Below the pieces are notes generated by a model, which was not told the DNA's origin, searched no databases, and worked only from the letters and a program-made list of their open reading frames with translations. Shown one piece after another: positions 1-49,300 of a DNA stretch of 64,000 nt. How positions within the stretch are numbered: position 1 is the stretch's first letter; each line of letters begins with the position of its first letter. Origin of the DNA: Euglena gracilis (Eukaryota > Euglenida > Euglenophyceae > Euglenales); NCBI GenBank assembly GCA_039621445.1, contig CP154955.1, forward strand, positions 14,578,145 through 14,642,144, read 5' to 3'. The translations under genes and the position numbers were made by a program.

Positions 1-228
1 AAAACCTCTCCGAGACTCCCTTGATGTCTCAATTTCGGTTGTTTCGAGTGCCATGGCCACTGAACCACCAACGTCCGAGGAGTCAGCAGGTGATAGATCC
101 AAAGCTAATATTTTGTTTTGGGGGGGGTTATATTCGGTCGCCAAACCAAACGCCCCAGGGGGGGGGGGGTTGTAGGTTGTGTTTGGGTGGGTTTACCCGC
201 CGTGTTTGGGAGGTGCCGCTGCCGGCAG

Positions 229-29125
<28,897 letters not shown>

Positions 29126-30672
29126 GTGTGCCCCCCATGATGGTGTTCTCATAAAATTCCATGTGCGCGCACACATGCAACACACAACACACAGCACACA
29201 CATAGCACACAGCACACAACACACACAACACACACACACAACACGCACAGCACACACATTACACCATCCCTATGGGGCACTGGTATGGCAAGGGCACTGA
29301 CTACCCCCTGAGTCCAGTCTGCGAAATGCTTGGCAGTCACCATACAGAACGCTCCTGATGTGGACTGGGTTTCAGTCAGGATTAGAGTGTTTGCGTGGTT
29401 TATGGAACGACTTCCCTTTTTGGGCAGGATCTATTCCTCCAGGGTATCGGAATCTCTTGGCATCTTTGAATTGAATTGAACATCCGCTTTCCCTCAGGGG
29501 GAACTAGACACTGCCCCCAGCCCAGCAAGCTGACCATCTGCCGTCCCCGTTTGGCCCCCTTGTTCTGGAAACCGTGACAGTTGTGCACATTGATACATTT
29601 TCGACGTATGGTTGGGACACATCGATGGGAGGAGCACCCCAATACCTTGTTCTTGGGTTTCCCTCTGGAGTCGTCTATGAAAGCAGAGAAGGGAAAACAT
29701 TCAAAAAAAACATAGAAGTACAGAAACATGCAATGTTCGACTCTATGTGCCCCAGGGTCTATGAGCTCTCTCTCATTGGTCAGGCCAGGTGAGATGACGG
29801 GCGAAGCCAGATTTGGAAAATGGGTGCCAGAAAACCTCGCAGAAAGCTCCCTCAGGGCTCTTGCCAATCCACTGCCGCCCCTGGGAAACCCAAGGTCTTG
29901 ACGGGGGCGCGATACCGCAGGCCCCAACGATTTGGCGGCCTCGACTTTGTTGAACCCACCCCGGGCATGGCTGTTCCCTCCCTCGCTGCCAACGCACCCC
30001 CACCGACGTGTCCCCCCTCCTGACCCGCACCTCTCCACCCCCCCCCCCTGTGACCCGACCCTGAGGCGCCGGCCCCTATTCGCGGCCCCATTCACGAGGG
30101 CCAGCGCCCCCCTCCCCTGTCGCACGATGCGGGCTCGGACCAAGTCTCTGCGCCTGGCGGATTGCCGGGGATGGTTTGCTGCGCGGTGGGATTTGGCGGA
30201 ACAAGGCACAACCATTTATTGGCCCAGGTGATTGCTGGAGGTCGTGTGGAAGACATTGTGACGTAGAAAGGGGTCTTTGGTTTATGCAGCGGGTTGGGGT
30301 GAGGATTCGAGCAGGGGTGGGGCTGGAATTCCCCGAAATGCCACGGCGGTGCTCGACCACATGCAACACGACGTGCAAGGAATGCAGGCTGATCCCACGT
30401 GTGGCCGGTTCCAGCGTGGGATGTCACATGAACAAACAGATCGCCACCAACCTCCTGGCACAGCAATCACGTTAGGTGTCAGTTTCTGCACCTCATCCGG
30501 AAACAAGGGGTGGATCACACGAAAGCAAGAAAACGCCCACGCCTTTGCAAGGGACCGAACCGTTTCCTTGGAATGCTTATGGGAGTGCAAGTTGCGACGT
30601 GATTGGTCAATGGATGAATGAAACAGGATTTTGGGGATCCCAAGACCCGACTCCCGGGCCCACCTGCCGTGT
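29126..30672. other. intergenic region, nothing recognised
   Basis: Holds an ACACACAAC microsatellite at 29166-29262 and several GC-rich open frames without recognisable similarity. A Cys-containing frame at 30330-30472 could be a small exon, but there is no supporting splice context. Confidence 0.4.
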
Positions 30673-31077
30673 GCCGTGTGCGATGCGTCACAGCGTCACG
30701 CACGTCACGCGCCGCCGTGGGCCGTGTGCGATGCGTCACAGCGTCACGCACGTCACGCGCCGCCGTGGGCCGTGTGCGATGCGTCACAGCGTCACGCGCC
30801 GCCATGGGCCGTGTGCGACGCGTCACAGCATCACGCACGTCACGCGCCGCCGTGGGCCGTGTGCGATGCGTCACAGCGTCACGCGCGTCACGCGCCGCCA
30901 TGGGCCGTGTGCGACGCGTCACAGCGTCACGCACGTCACGCGCCGCCGTGGGCCGTGTGCGATGCGTCACAGCGTCACGCGCCGCCATGGGCCGTGTGCG
31001 ATGCGTCACAGCGTCACGCGCCGCCGTGGGCCGTGTGCGACGCGTCACAGCGTCACGCACGTCACGCGCCGCCGTGT
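30673..31077 (+). repeat. 48/39-bp minisatellite upstream of the VDE-like gene
   Basis: Nine head-to-tail units, six of 48 bp and three of 39 bp. The short units lack a 9-bp block containing CACGT. Unit lengths are multiples of three and the array stays open in all three forward frames and on the reverse strand. Each unit carries several CGTCAC boxes, and five units contain CACGTCACG, whose complement includes TGACGT. The array ends 61 bp before the ATG at 31139. It may be promoter sequence or 5' UTR; translation from an upstream in-frame start cannot be excluded. Confidence 0.9.
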
Positions 31078-31138
31078 GCCACGGCCCCAGCTCTCCACTG
31101 CCGCCGCAGCGACCGGGCTTCACCACCCCAGCCCCCAT

Positions 31139-39634
<8,496 letters not shown>

Positions 39635-40375
39635 TTGTTTTTCCATTTCTATTTTTCCATTTAACGGTTGTCAAAAAAGAAATTCAGGCTGTATGATTGT
39701 AGTTGTGCCATGGGATTACAATTCCAGTCCTGCTTTCGCAATTGTTGAGTCCAGTAACAGAATGGTGAAGACCATAGGTTTGCGTCTTTATTTTTTGAAC
39801 CCTGATGACGACGTCGACATGGCGGTCAGCGACAACAGCCAGTGTCCTTATTAGCCTTTTTCAGCTGGGTTGCAATTTTGCGCTCAACTATTTCTGCTCC
39901 ACCAATAAGATGGATTTCTCATGTTGGAAGACCCTCCAGCAGTTTGTGATTCGCATTCAGACCACGCTGGTATACCAAAAGCAAATACATTTTTTGAAAC
40001 AGCAATGTTTTCTGAAAGTGGTTTTGTATTTTTCCTCGGTTGTTGCGACGCGTTTTACTGGGTGTTGCGAGGTGGCTGCGAGGTGGCGACCGCAGCGATG
40101 TCTCCCCCCTCCCCTCGACCGATAGCAGAATGTTGAGAAATCTGCTTTATTTCAGCTGAAAGTCCTACTCAAGCAAATTTCTCGTCAAATCGCTAATTCG
40201 ACTTTCAGAATTTCACTTTTTGAGATTCCTTTTTATTTTTGATTTTCAGCCGAGATTTGATTGGGATCGATATTCTTGTCCTACCCTGAAAACTTCGGAT
40301 AAAATTCATATTTTTACAAGGAAAAAATGGAAGAATCTGAACGGAATAAATAGGCGGTTGCTCCAGATTTTTCTA
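39635..40375. other. AT-richer spacer, nothing recognised
   Basis: Only short open frames without a recognisable domain. It probably contains the 3' flank of the VDE-like gene and the border to the retroelement nest. Confidence 0.4.
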
Positions 40376-40686
40376 GAAGTCGACCTGCGGGCTTTTGAAG
40401 ACAAATTTTCTTTTGCGGGGCGGGGTCGGGCTCACAACATCTTTGTGCCACGCCCTCGGTGCCCCCTCTCCGTTACGGCGACAGAGGCGCTCGAGGGGGT
40501 CTTGGACGGGCTCCGCACCTTGCCCTTTCGAGGCCTGATCGTGCAAAAAAAATTGCGGGGGCCAAAGCTAGAAAGAGCAGCACAACAGGGAAAGTTGGAC
40601 TCAAGGAAGCGGCCAAGAAAACTGAGCAAATATAAATTCCCCAAATAAATCTCTTTCGGTCGCATTTTTTCAAAGGCGCAGGCTTC
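40376..40686 (-). mobile_element. DIRS-D: diverged fragment of an older DIRS element
   Basis: 40428-40560 is a diverged version of the internal complementary region found at 40979-41095. It has the same order of blocks (CTTTGTGCCACGCCCTCGGTG, then GGGCTCCGCACCTTGCCC). DIRS-A is inserted in or beside it. Confidence 0.55.
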
Positions 40687-40978
40687 GTACTCCCTCGAGG
40701 AAAACCGACAAGGGAGGACGGGACACCGAGGGCGAAGCACAAAGACCTTGTGAGGCCATGCCTTGCTCGCCGGCGGTGCTGTTTGGATTGCTCTAGTGCG
40801 TTTCGGTTGGGGGGTCCCGCTTAGTGCCGCCTCGCCGGAGTTGGCTGATGATGCGGCTCCGACTGGGCGACGTGGCTTCTTGCCCCTGGGGTGTGTCCCC
40901 CGCCTCTCCCCCCCCCTGGCCCCCACTCTCTGACCGAGGGCTTTTGAACACAAACTTTCTTTTACGGGTGGGGGGGTC

Positions 40979-41095
40979 GGGCTCACAAGGTCTTTGTGCT
41001 TCGCCCTCGGTGTCCCTTCCTCCCTTGTCGGTTTCCCTCGAGGGAGTACGAGACACCTCGGGCTCCGCACTTTGCCCTTGTGAGGCCTGATTGTG
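40979..41095 (-). repeat. internal complementary region (ICR) of DIRS-A
   Basis: On the plus strand it carries the right-end block (CTTTGTGCTTCGCCCTCGGT ... GGGAGTACGA) joined directly to the left-end block (CACCTCGGGCTCCGC). This is the joined-ends arrangement that defines a DIRS ICR. Confidence 0.75.
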
Positions 41096-41099
41096 CACT

Positions 41100-41936
41100 G
41101 AAAATTAGCGGGGCCAGGCCATTTTCTAAGGCACCTTGGGCACCAGGCCTTTTATAATGGGCTGTAAAAGCCTCCACCCCCCTCCACTGGCCAATTTCAC
41201 AAACTTCTTGGGCAGAAAGGCCCAATTTTTTGAGTAAACCAACCCCTGCTCCTATGGTGGAGTGGGCCCCCCACACCTGGGGGGGCACCCCGTGTTTGGC
41301 CAAAAAAATTTAGTTATGGAAGCAATGTTGTCTGCACTTATGGCCCTGAAGGGGGGTTTTAATGAAATTAGGAGGGGGCCCCCAGGTCTGACGAATAAAC
41401 GTGTAGCAGCCACATAGCACATCATTAAATGAAATGGGCTTATTTGGGGACACTGGGGAATTGACACCACCCTTTCCCACTTATGGAATTTCTGTCCTTT
41501 ACGTTTAATCTTGAGGTAGGGTGCCCTACCCAACACACTGGTGGTTCGTTTGACTTGTTACAAGTCTGAGGATCGGTATAAACAGAAGAATCGTGAGCAA
41601 AAAATCAGTTGTGTACGCAATGTACAAATATCAGTGGGCATAGGCGCCTTTGCCAGCCCCAGGAGGATTGGGAGGGGGTCCCAAAATGCCCCATACTTCT
41701 CCAAGTTTTGGTTCCAAAGTCTCTTATAGGGGGTTAACAGACTGTGGAATCTCAGCCCACCAAACCCAGGAATCAAAAGCATTGCACTATAGGCATTACG
41801 GGCTTGGGCCTTGGAAAATTGGAATAATTGAATTAAAGCATCAGCCACTTGGTCTGTGGTGGCTTCAGGGGGGGCACCCCCATGTGTTCCAAAATTACCC
41901 ACAGAAGTGCAAAAGCGCTCTGATAACGTTTTAGGC
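41100..41936 (-). pseudogene. tyrosine recombinase of DIRS-A, degraded
   Basis: Minus-strand frames match the recombinase of DIRS-C almost word for word (QARNAYSAMLLIPGFGGLRF; LLKKLGLSAQEVCEIGQWRG). In the conserved HSTRG block the Arg is changed (HSTIGAG), and there are frameshifts near 41250 and 41540. The copy is therefore inactive. Confidence 0.75.
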
Positions 41937-42342
41937 TGGGGTTTCTCCCCAGGAAATCGTCAACGGTTTTAACCTGAGTTTGTTTCCCCTACAAAATTTG
42001 CCTGAGCAAATCGTGCAAAGGAGGGGCCACCTGGGGTGGCATTTGTTCCCCCCTGCAATTGGTGAACATACCCTTGTAGGGTTGATTTTCAGGCAGGGGG
42101 TCCCTGGAACTTTCATTTTTATTAATTGGGGCAACAAGATGGCTGAATCCCAGAAGGGGGTGACCATCAAAACCTTGGTCTGTGGAAACATTTTCAACCT
42201 GGGCAAAAATTTTTGAATTATTGCCCAGGGGGGTTTTGCATAAAGATCCCCCATGTTTTCCAGTGGACATTGTAATGCATTCACTGCGGTGGCCTCCCAG
42301 TGGGGCCACCTGGCCACAAAATTGGGCAGTTTTTTGTTGCCC
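41937..42342 (-). pseudogene. RNase H/methyltransferase-region remnant of DIRS-A
   Basis: Encodes on the minus strand the MARWPHWEATAVNALQCPLE block and AKPPWAIIQKFLPRLKMFPQ. This is the DIRS methyltransferase-like domain with the (N/K)PPW motif. Similarity to DIRS-C stops near 42342, where Ty3-related sequence begins. Confidence 0.7.
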
Positions 42343-42682
42343 GGGCTGTTAAGGGGTCCTTAACCAACAATTTGACCTAAATTGGCCTTGGGGCTTGGAA
42401 AATCACTGAAATTCCCATTTTTGGATTTCAGTCGAATTAAAAGTTCGGAAAAGGTTCTGTGGGTAGGCCTTTGAAGCCTGAACCCATATTTTGTCCTTTC
42501 CGGCCTTAACTGGCGAAATTTCCTGGACCATTCGGCCGAATTTTTCCGGTCGGTGGGAACAGAGCAAATTCCGAGTTAAGCACAGCCCTAAATCGAACCC
42601 CCCAATGTCAAACTCAATCTCACACACAGGTTTTTTTGCCCATACAATGCACTGGTGAAGACTGCAAAAAAATATCAATTGT

Positions 42683-45640
42683 TTGTGCTTGCTTGAACCA
42701 GATTTTGATAATAAAAAAATTGAATTTCAAGGTTCAATTGAAAGAGCTCAAGAGCAAAAAAGGAAAAGTTTGAAGATTTTGACTTCAAAGGCCGGCGGCC
42801 GCCTCAAGAACAGCCGAGACCGAAGTATCCCGAAGAAATTTCGAACCAAGAAAGGGTTTTCATGGAGGTCCTACCCAGATCCTCCGGCCAAGGCCTAGGG
42901 GAGGCTTGGCATGGCCAAGAAGAAGATGACCAAGAAGATCATGAAGAAGATGAAGACCTTGAAGGGGTGTTGCCATCAGGCCCCTCCGAGGTGGTGCCCA
43001 TGGGCCCCCTCATTCCATTGGTGGATGGGCCAAATGGCCCAGATTTGGGTCATGGGGTGGTGCCTGAGGGCCCCCGCAAACTATTTATATTGGGATGTGG
43101 AGCCGCCAGCGAAGCCGCAGCAGCAGCAGAAGATCGACCCGAGACCACCACACACAACAACACACCAACCCCCCGCCTGCCTGGCTGCACACCCCCCGTG
43201 GAAGAAAACCCACCCAAAAAGAACCCAAAAAGAAGTAAACCCCCTCAGAGAATTTGAAACAGAATCAGAATCTTCCTCTTCAACAATGATGTGGAAAAAA
43301 AGAATTTTCTCATGGTTTATGGTTTGGGACGGGTGTGCCAGAAAAAGTGCAAAAACACCCAGAAATCACACAAGGCGAATTTTCTGTGGAAAATGAATTA
43401 CCTTGCCTTACAAGATTTACTGACAGTTTGAGGGGGAGTTGCAAAAAGAAGAAGGAAGACAGTTTTATCAGGGGCAAATTACGGATTTTGAAGTCCCAGA
43501 AGATTTTTTCTTGCAGAATTTTCCCCTAATGCAAGGGGAAACACAAAAACTTTTGGAAGCACCACAAAAATTGCAAGTTTCGCCTTTGCAAAGTGGAGGG
43601 GAGGTTATGATTTGTCAGCACGCACACATACTTCAGCAATCTCAGCAATCCCAACCAAGGATCCTTGGGGGTGGTGGTGATTTCCCCCCCATGGTTGACG
43701 GTGTTCAAATTCTGGCTGCCCCATTACAAGTTTTGGAAGGGCAAACTTTTCCCGCTCTCATGGAAAATCCACAATCCTGTGGGTTGGAGGGGTGTGGAGA
43801 CCCCCCAAAGATTGAATTTCCCCGATTCCCCCCCAAGAAATGGGCGGGGGAGATGATCATGGAAAGTGGAACACCCATGGATGAGAGTCCCCCGGATGAA
43901 AATTCACAAGTCCCCCCCCCCGAGCAAATGGATGAGGAGGGGGGGACATGGATCCTTGGGACGGTTGGTGGCAAAGTATTGAAAAAATACTTAATTTTCT
44001 TGAGGGAAGGCAAGAAACCATTTCAGGAATGTTGAATAATCATGTGGAGTTGGTTAGGAATGAAAGAAAAATGTATGAAAAGTTTTTTTTACCAAATTTC
44101 TGGGAGGTTTCAAAGTTTTTAGGAACAAATGGAGGTAGTTTTGGGACAGATAGCAGCAATGGAGTTGGACATTGATGAAAAAATGCGGGTGGAATCGCCA
44201 GAAAAGAAAATAGACTTTGCCCCCCGCACTCAAAACTTGGAAAGCTCACTTGAGCACCAAGATCAGATTTTGGCACAAATTCATCAAAATTTTTCTCGTG
44301 ATGAAATGAGAAACGGCAAGAATTTTTTGGAGTGAAACGACAGGTTTTGAGTTTGGGAAACGCAAGTCAAAAGGCCTTTGGTTCCATTTTGTCCAGGGTT
44401 GAAGATTTTCAGAAAGGAGTTTCCGCTCACATTTTTGGACTTGAGCAAAAAATTGCTCGGTTGGAAAATAAGGGTGTGAATGAACGGGTTTTCTCCCAAG
44501 GTTTTGGAGTGGGGGGCCATGTGGACAAGCCTCCCCCCCCCTCCCAAGCCATGAATTTGAATGGTCCATGGGGGCAAATTCCACACATTCCACCCCAGGG
44601 AAGGGAGACCCCCAACCCCGGCGTCGCTGTGCAGGCGGCGACCAGGGGCCCGACTCCCCGTACCGCTGTGGTGGCGGTGCAAGTGGGCCCAGGAGTAAGC
44701 TCAACAAGGACAACCCCAATCCCGGGCGATGGGTTGGGACCGAGCTATGGGTTGGGACATGAAGCGATGAGAAGGCAAGGGTTGGGACATGAAGTAACGA
44801 GAAGGAGAAGCCCTGAGAGAGTGAGTGGGTTGGTTTTCGAACATTTTCAAAATATCCCCCCCGTCGCTCCCTACTCGGGCACCCTAGGTCCAGAGGTAGG
44901 GGGAGCGGCTTTTTAGGGCAACAGTGCCGGAGTGGAGGTCTGCCCAAAGCGGAGGAGCACCATAAGGTGGTCTCTACCCCCTGTTGGCAAAGCCACACTC
45001 TGCACGTTCCCGTGACCCAACCCACACCCGTTTTTAACCCCCACACCCAGAATTCGGTTTCCCACGGTCCCGCACAAGTGGGTCCCCCCGGTATTCAAGC
45101 ACCCCCCGTACAGGAGATACCCTCTTCATATGCCCCCCCCACCATCAACGTTTTGGGCTTTCCCGTCGAATGAACCCAAAAAGGTCCGACCGTTGTTGCT
45201 CCGGTGCAAATTTTACCCATTGGGGTGGGGGCGGGGAAGGTGGGCGGAGGAGGCACCAATTTTGAAGCCAAAATCCAATTTTTGTTGGATCCCCCTTGAG
45301 TGCCATGGTGGCAAAAGAGGCAAAACTCAAAAAAATTTCTGGCCGTGCCGAAGATTGGCCGGATTTTCGATTCCGTTGGAAAGAATATGTGCAATGACTT
45401 TCTAGAGGTCCAACCGACGACCAAGACATTTTGTCTCTTTTGATTTCCTCTGTAAATGAAACCGATGGAGACCGTTTGATGCTCCTTAGGGGGGCGGGAA
45501 TGATCACAAATTTTCAACAAGCTTGGGATTTGTTGGAAAAAGAAAATTCCACTGGGGCAGGAACTTGTGCAAGGCAAAAATTTGAAGAAATTCGCCTCTA
45601 GTACAAAAACGACCTGACTAGGGAGGATTGGAAACGTGCA
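42683..45640 (+). pseudogene. gag-like region of the Ty3-like element (degraded)
   Basis: Successive open frames (42862-43257, 43439-44035, 44332-44916) encode acidic, Gln/Pro-rich and coiled-coil segments; one reads SRVEDFQKGVSAHIFGLEQK. At 45300-45400 the frame AKLKKISGRAEDWPDFRFRW resembles the gag core of protist Ty3 elements. Stops interrupt every frame. Confidence 0.45.
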
Positions 45641-45689
45641 TCATTCACATGATTTCCGTGGGGGGTAGCTGAAATTCTTTGGGGGAAAC

Positions 45690-46171
45690 TTGCAATTTTT
45701 GCCCAAATTTCATCCATTGAGTGAAAGAAGCAAATTTTTTTCCCTTGCCGACCCAACCGTCACCTCAAAATGCGTCCCCAAAAACACCACGGAGACAACA
45801 TTTAACGTGGCTCCCTCCAACACACTCACCAAAACCCCTTTCGCTTGGTGGGGGTCCACCAAGGGCAAATTTCTGACCTCCACCACGTTAAAAGAATCCC
45901 TTCCCCGTTTTTGTTCCCTGACAATTTTCTCGTTGTAAAATTTGTGAATTTCCCGTCTAAGAACCCGAGATGCGTCGGCGTAGGTCACATCTTTTGCAAA
46001 ATTTCTCAACATGAGAAAATCTGTCTCAAATGGCTCACGCAAAAGGAGCAAGCCGTTGAATTTAAGCGGCGTGGTCCCCCCCCCCCGGAACGGAATCAAA
46101 CCCCCCAATGGATGAGGGTGACAGAAGTTTCCACGGGAACGGAAAATGAGAATTTTTCTGAAAATTCTCAA
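45690..46171 (-). other. open minus-strand frame inside gag; possible inverted segment
   Basis: A 153-residue minus-strand frame (FLMLRNFAKDVTYADASRVL ... RREIHKFYNEKIVREQKRG) reads more like gag than the plus-strand frame at the same place. It may be an internal inversion. It could also be chance. Confidence 0.3.
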
Positions 46172-46259
46172 ACGAAAAAGGAGGGGGGGGACACATCAAA
46201 TTTTTTTGAATCCGCCCGTTTCCATTCAAAAAGTGGAAGAACCCCCACCCCCACAACAA

Positions 46260-46531
46260 AAAGCAACGAAGGTGTAATCAGAGCACCGTGTGAACGCTGT
46301 GGTAAGAGGGGGCATATCGCCGCTAAGTGTTGGGCAAAATTGCCGGATGCAAATCAAGGACCCCCCACACAAAATTTTGGGTCCCAAGCCCAAGGGTGGG
46401 GAGGACGCGGCAAGGGGGGTGGCAAAGGCATTTTTGGAGGCAAAGGTTGGCATACTTTCAAGGGCCAAGGAAAGGGTGGTGGCAAAGAAGGAAAAAGAAA
46501 AGGGGCCAAGGGTGGGTCCCCGTCGTGTTAG
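46260..46531 (+). CDS. gag C-terminus: CCHC zinc knuckle and Gly/Lys-rich tail
   Basis: Encodes CERCGKRGHIAAKC, a C-x2-C-x4-H-x4-C nucleic-acid-binding knuckle, then a long Gly/Lys-rich tail. It ends at a stop near 46531. The upstream part of this frame (from 45845) is of uncertain meaning. Confidence 0.7.
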
Positions 46532-46670
46532 TGGGGCCGGGAGTGCCTAAGGGGCGGCACTCCTGGCCAAGTGCCCCCACGCAAAATTTGTCACAGAAAA
46601 ATTTTGCGCTACCGTCAAACATTTCCATGGAAAAAGTCAAACAATTTTTGTCATCCAAGAAGCCAACGCT

Positions 46671-47297
46671 TTGGACTTATTTTCAGGAACAAAATCTGTT
46701 ACAAAACGCTTGAAAAATGTGGTTTTGAGGTTTTGACACTAGATGTGAACCCCCGTGCAAAGCCCCACATTTTGGCTGACATATTGACATGGCCTTTGGA
46801 AAATTTTCTCAAAAAAGGGGACGTGGGCTTGATTTTCGCATCCGTTCCTTGTACGGAATATAGCCAAAGTCTCTCCACACGTGAACGTAATTTGGAGTAT
46901 GCCGATTCTCTTGCAAAAAAGACACTTTCCATCATCAATTTTATACAACCCCCCCAATGGTACATTGAAAACCCCCGAAACCGCCTTTTGAAGGACCCTG
47001 AATTCATGGAAGGGCTGAATTTTTTGGACGTTTATTATTGCAAATATACCCCTTGGGGCTACAAAAAGCCCACTCGTATTTGTGGAACGGTGGAGGGGTT
47101 GCAAAACCGTTTGTGTCCGGGTTTTTGGTGAGTTCACTATCCCCGGTACCAAAAGGCACATTCACCGTTTGGGTGGAAACAATTATGGAGTGACTCTCAA
47201 CCAAAATTATCAAGTCCCTGAAAATTTGGTCAAACTTTTGGTGCAAGGGAGACGTTTGGAGGAGAAGCACATTCCAAAGGGGGAGGGTTCGGTGTAA
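46671..47297 (+). pseudogene. cytosine-C5 DNA methyltransferase-like domain in the retroelement
   Basis: Reads, over three frames, LDLFSGTKSVTK (S-adenosylmethionine motif I), then EKCGFEVLTLDVNPRA (motif II acidic residue), FASVPCTEYS (motif IV with the catalytic Cys), QWYIENPRNRLLKD (motif VI, ENV-like) and a C-terminal YQVPENLVKLLVQG. The motifs are in canonical C5-methyltransferase order. The first frameshift lies in AAAACG near 46700, the second near 47110. At about 200 residues it is a minimal domain of the kind seen in algal-virus and retroelement methyltransferases. It sits between the gag zinc knuckle and the protease. Target specificity cannot be told. Confidence 0.75.
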
Positions 47298-47444
47298 ACA
47301 CCCCAGGGTACCCCCTCACTAACGACCAATGACCGACCAGATTTGTACATGCACGAAAAAGAAATAGTTCTGGACCCGAAGCAACTTAAAACGGTGAAAG
47401 TTTCAGAATTGGGTCAATAAATCAAAAAATCAGGTCGAACGCAA

Positions 47445-48140
47445 TTGGTGATGGCGGTTCATGTTACGGCACCCGATGGTTCACACAAAATTTTGAAGGC
47501 TTTGGCTGACACGGGTGCCCAAACAAATTTGGTGAGGTTGGGACTTTTTGAAAAATTGATGGTCCCCGCTAAAGAACCTTTGAGGTTGGTCACCGTGAAA
47601 GGCGATTCCCTACCGGGTGGGGAGCATAAGTTGGATCTAAAATTGAAATTTTTGGCTCAAAAAAAGGGGACTACGGAGAATACCCCCCTGGAAATTTGTG
47701 GAATTTTCCACGAGGCAGAAATTAACGATGACCTGATTTTGGGGTTTCCATGGATGTGGAAAAATAAATTTGAAGTGTTGCCCCACGAGAATGGACTTTT
47801 TGCCGACAACGACGGAGTGCGGTACATACGGAGTTGGCCTTTGAAGGAAATTGACGTTGCTCATTTTTTGTTTGAAGAGGAACCTGAGGAAACGGTTGAA
47901 ACGGATATCATAGACACTACCCCCCGGTTCAAAAGCGAAAGATTTTCCCAGAAAAATTCACGAAAAGTGAAAATTGAAGAATTTGTGCAAAATTCTTCCC
48001 CCGTTCAAATAAAGGGAATAAAAAATGGGTTCAAGGCCTATCAACGAAACATTTTCAGTTTGCCGATTTTTCCCAAGGCACAAAATCCGACTTGTTTGAT
48101 TCACGACCTGAAATTTCAGTTGGGCAAGTGTGGGAGGTAG
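47445..48140 (+). CDS. retropepsin (aspartic protease) of the Ty3-like element
   Basis: ALADTGAQTNLV carries the D-T-G active site, and LILGFPWMWKN is the ILG-hydrophobic flap partner. It cleaves the gag-pol polyprotein. The reading is open for about 230 residues and the last part leads towards reverse transcriptase, with a frame change near 48100. Confidence 0.75.
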   Translation: MVMAVHVTAPDGSHKILKALADTGAQTNLVRLGLFEKLMVPAKEPLRLVTVKGDSLPGGEHKLDLKLKFLAQKKGTTENTPLEICGIFHEAEINDDLILGFPWMWKNKFEVLPHENGLFADNDGVRYIRSWPLKEIDVAHFLFEEEPEETVETDIIDTTPRFKSERFSQKNSRKVKIEEFVQNSSPVQIKGIKNGFKAYQRNIFSLPIFPKAQNPTCLIHDLKFQLGKCGR

Positions 48141-49300
48141 AAAAATTTCAGTTTCACGTTCCAAGTTTTGTCGGAGACAAAAATGAAGAACTAAGTGAGG
48201 AGGAATTAATGGAGGTGTGTGAACAGTTAAAGGAATCAGTTGAAGGTGGAACTAACGAAATCAGGATAATTTCCACTCGCTTGGAGCCGAGTGAGTGGGG
48301 GGAGTTCCAACCTTTGGTCGATGAGTTGCGCCAAAAGACTTTTGAGGATTACAAAGATTTGATTTTTCGGGATGATGTGAAGCCCAACCCCCCCGTGAGA
48401 GGACCGCATTGTGAGGCACGCATTTTTTTGAAGCCGGGCGCTCAACCGAAAAAGCAAAGACCGATGCAACTCATGGGTGAAAGGTAGGATGCAATGAAAG
48501 CAATAACCACGGAATGTTTAAGGCAAGGTAAGGTGGAGCCTTGTGAGGGTCCATGGGGTATGCCCTCGTTTCCCGTGAAAAAAGTGCATGTACCCCCCAC
48601 AGCACCCTTACACAAAAAATGGAGGGGGGTGGTGGATGCCCGCTACATGAATTCCCAATGCATGGATGATGCATACCCTTTACCCCGGGTGGAGGAGCCT
48701 TTGATTCGCCAAGGCAAAAAACAAATTTTTTCCACAATTGATTTGGTGGATGCTTTTCATCAAATCCCCCTCCACCCAGATTCAAGGCAAATTACTGCCA
48801 CCTACACCCCCCAAGGAACGGTGCAATGGAAGGTGGTTGTAATGGGTTGGAAAACGGTGTGCAATATTGTCAAAGGAATTTGGAAGCGACACTTGCCCCC
48901 GCACGAGATATCGCCGATGGCTATATCGACGATATTCTCATTGGTACCCAAGAAAATTTTGGTACGGAACAACTTTTGAGAAAGCACGATTCTGAAATTC
49001 GCACCATTTTGGACTTACGTCGTGAAAAACAATAGGTAGCCAGATTTTCGAAGTGCAAAATTTTCCAAAAGGAGGTTGGGTTTTTGGGCCATTTTTTGAC
49101 AGATGGCCTAAGGAAACCTTCCCCTGGCAAATTGTTGGCCGTGGAAAAATGGGAGCTACCCCAAACTATTGCCGTTCTTCGTGCATATTGTGGTTTTGCC
49201 AACCATTATTCTTCGTACATTGAAAATGTTCAGAGTTGGCAGCCCCCCTCCAAGACAAACTTCGGGTTGGTCGTGCGGAGGGCAAGGCCGGTTCCAAAGT
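48092..49300 (+). pseudogene. reverse transcriptase of the Ty3-like element
   Basis: Consecutive frames carry the palm blocks: KKWRGVVDARYMNSQ, FSTIDLVDAFHQIPLHP, a degraded QWKVVVMGWK, and GYIDDILIG with the YxDD catalytic pair. FLTDGLRKPSPGKLLAVEKW and LRAYCGFANHYSSYIEN (connection to RNase H) follow. Stops at 48487 and 49035 and a frameshift near 48880 show it is inactive. Confidence 0.75.

Noticed and set aside
29400-30215. A 271-residue minus-strand frame
   Set aside because: No recognisable domain, ordinary non-coding composition and several overlapping chance frames on both strands.
30673-31077. CRISPR-like array
   Set aside because: The units are contiguous variants of one sequence without unique spacers, and the genome is eukaryotic; it is a minisatellite.
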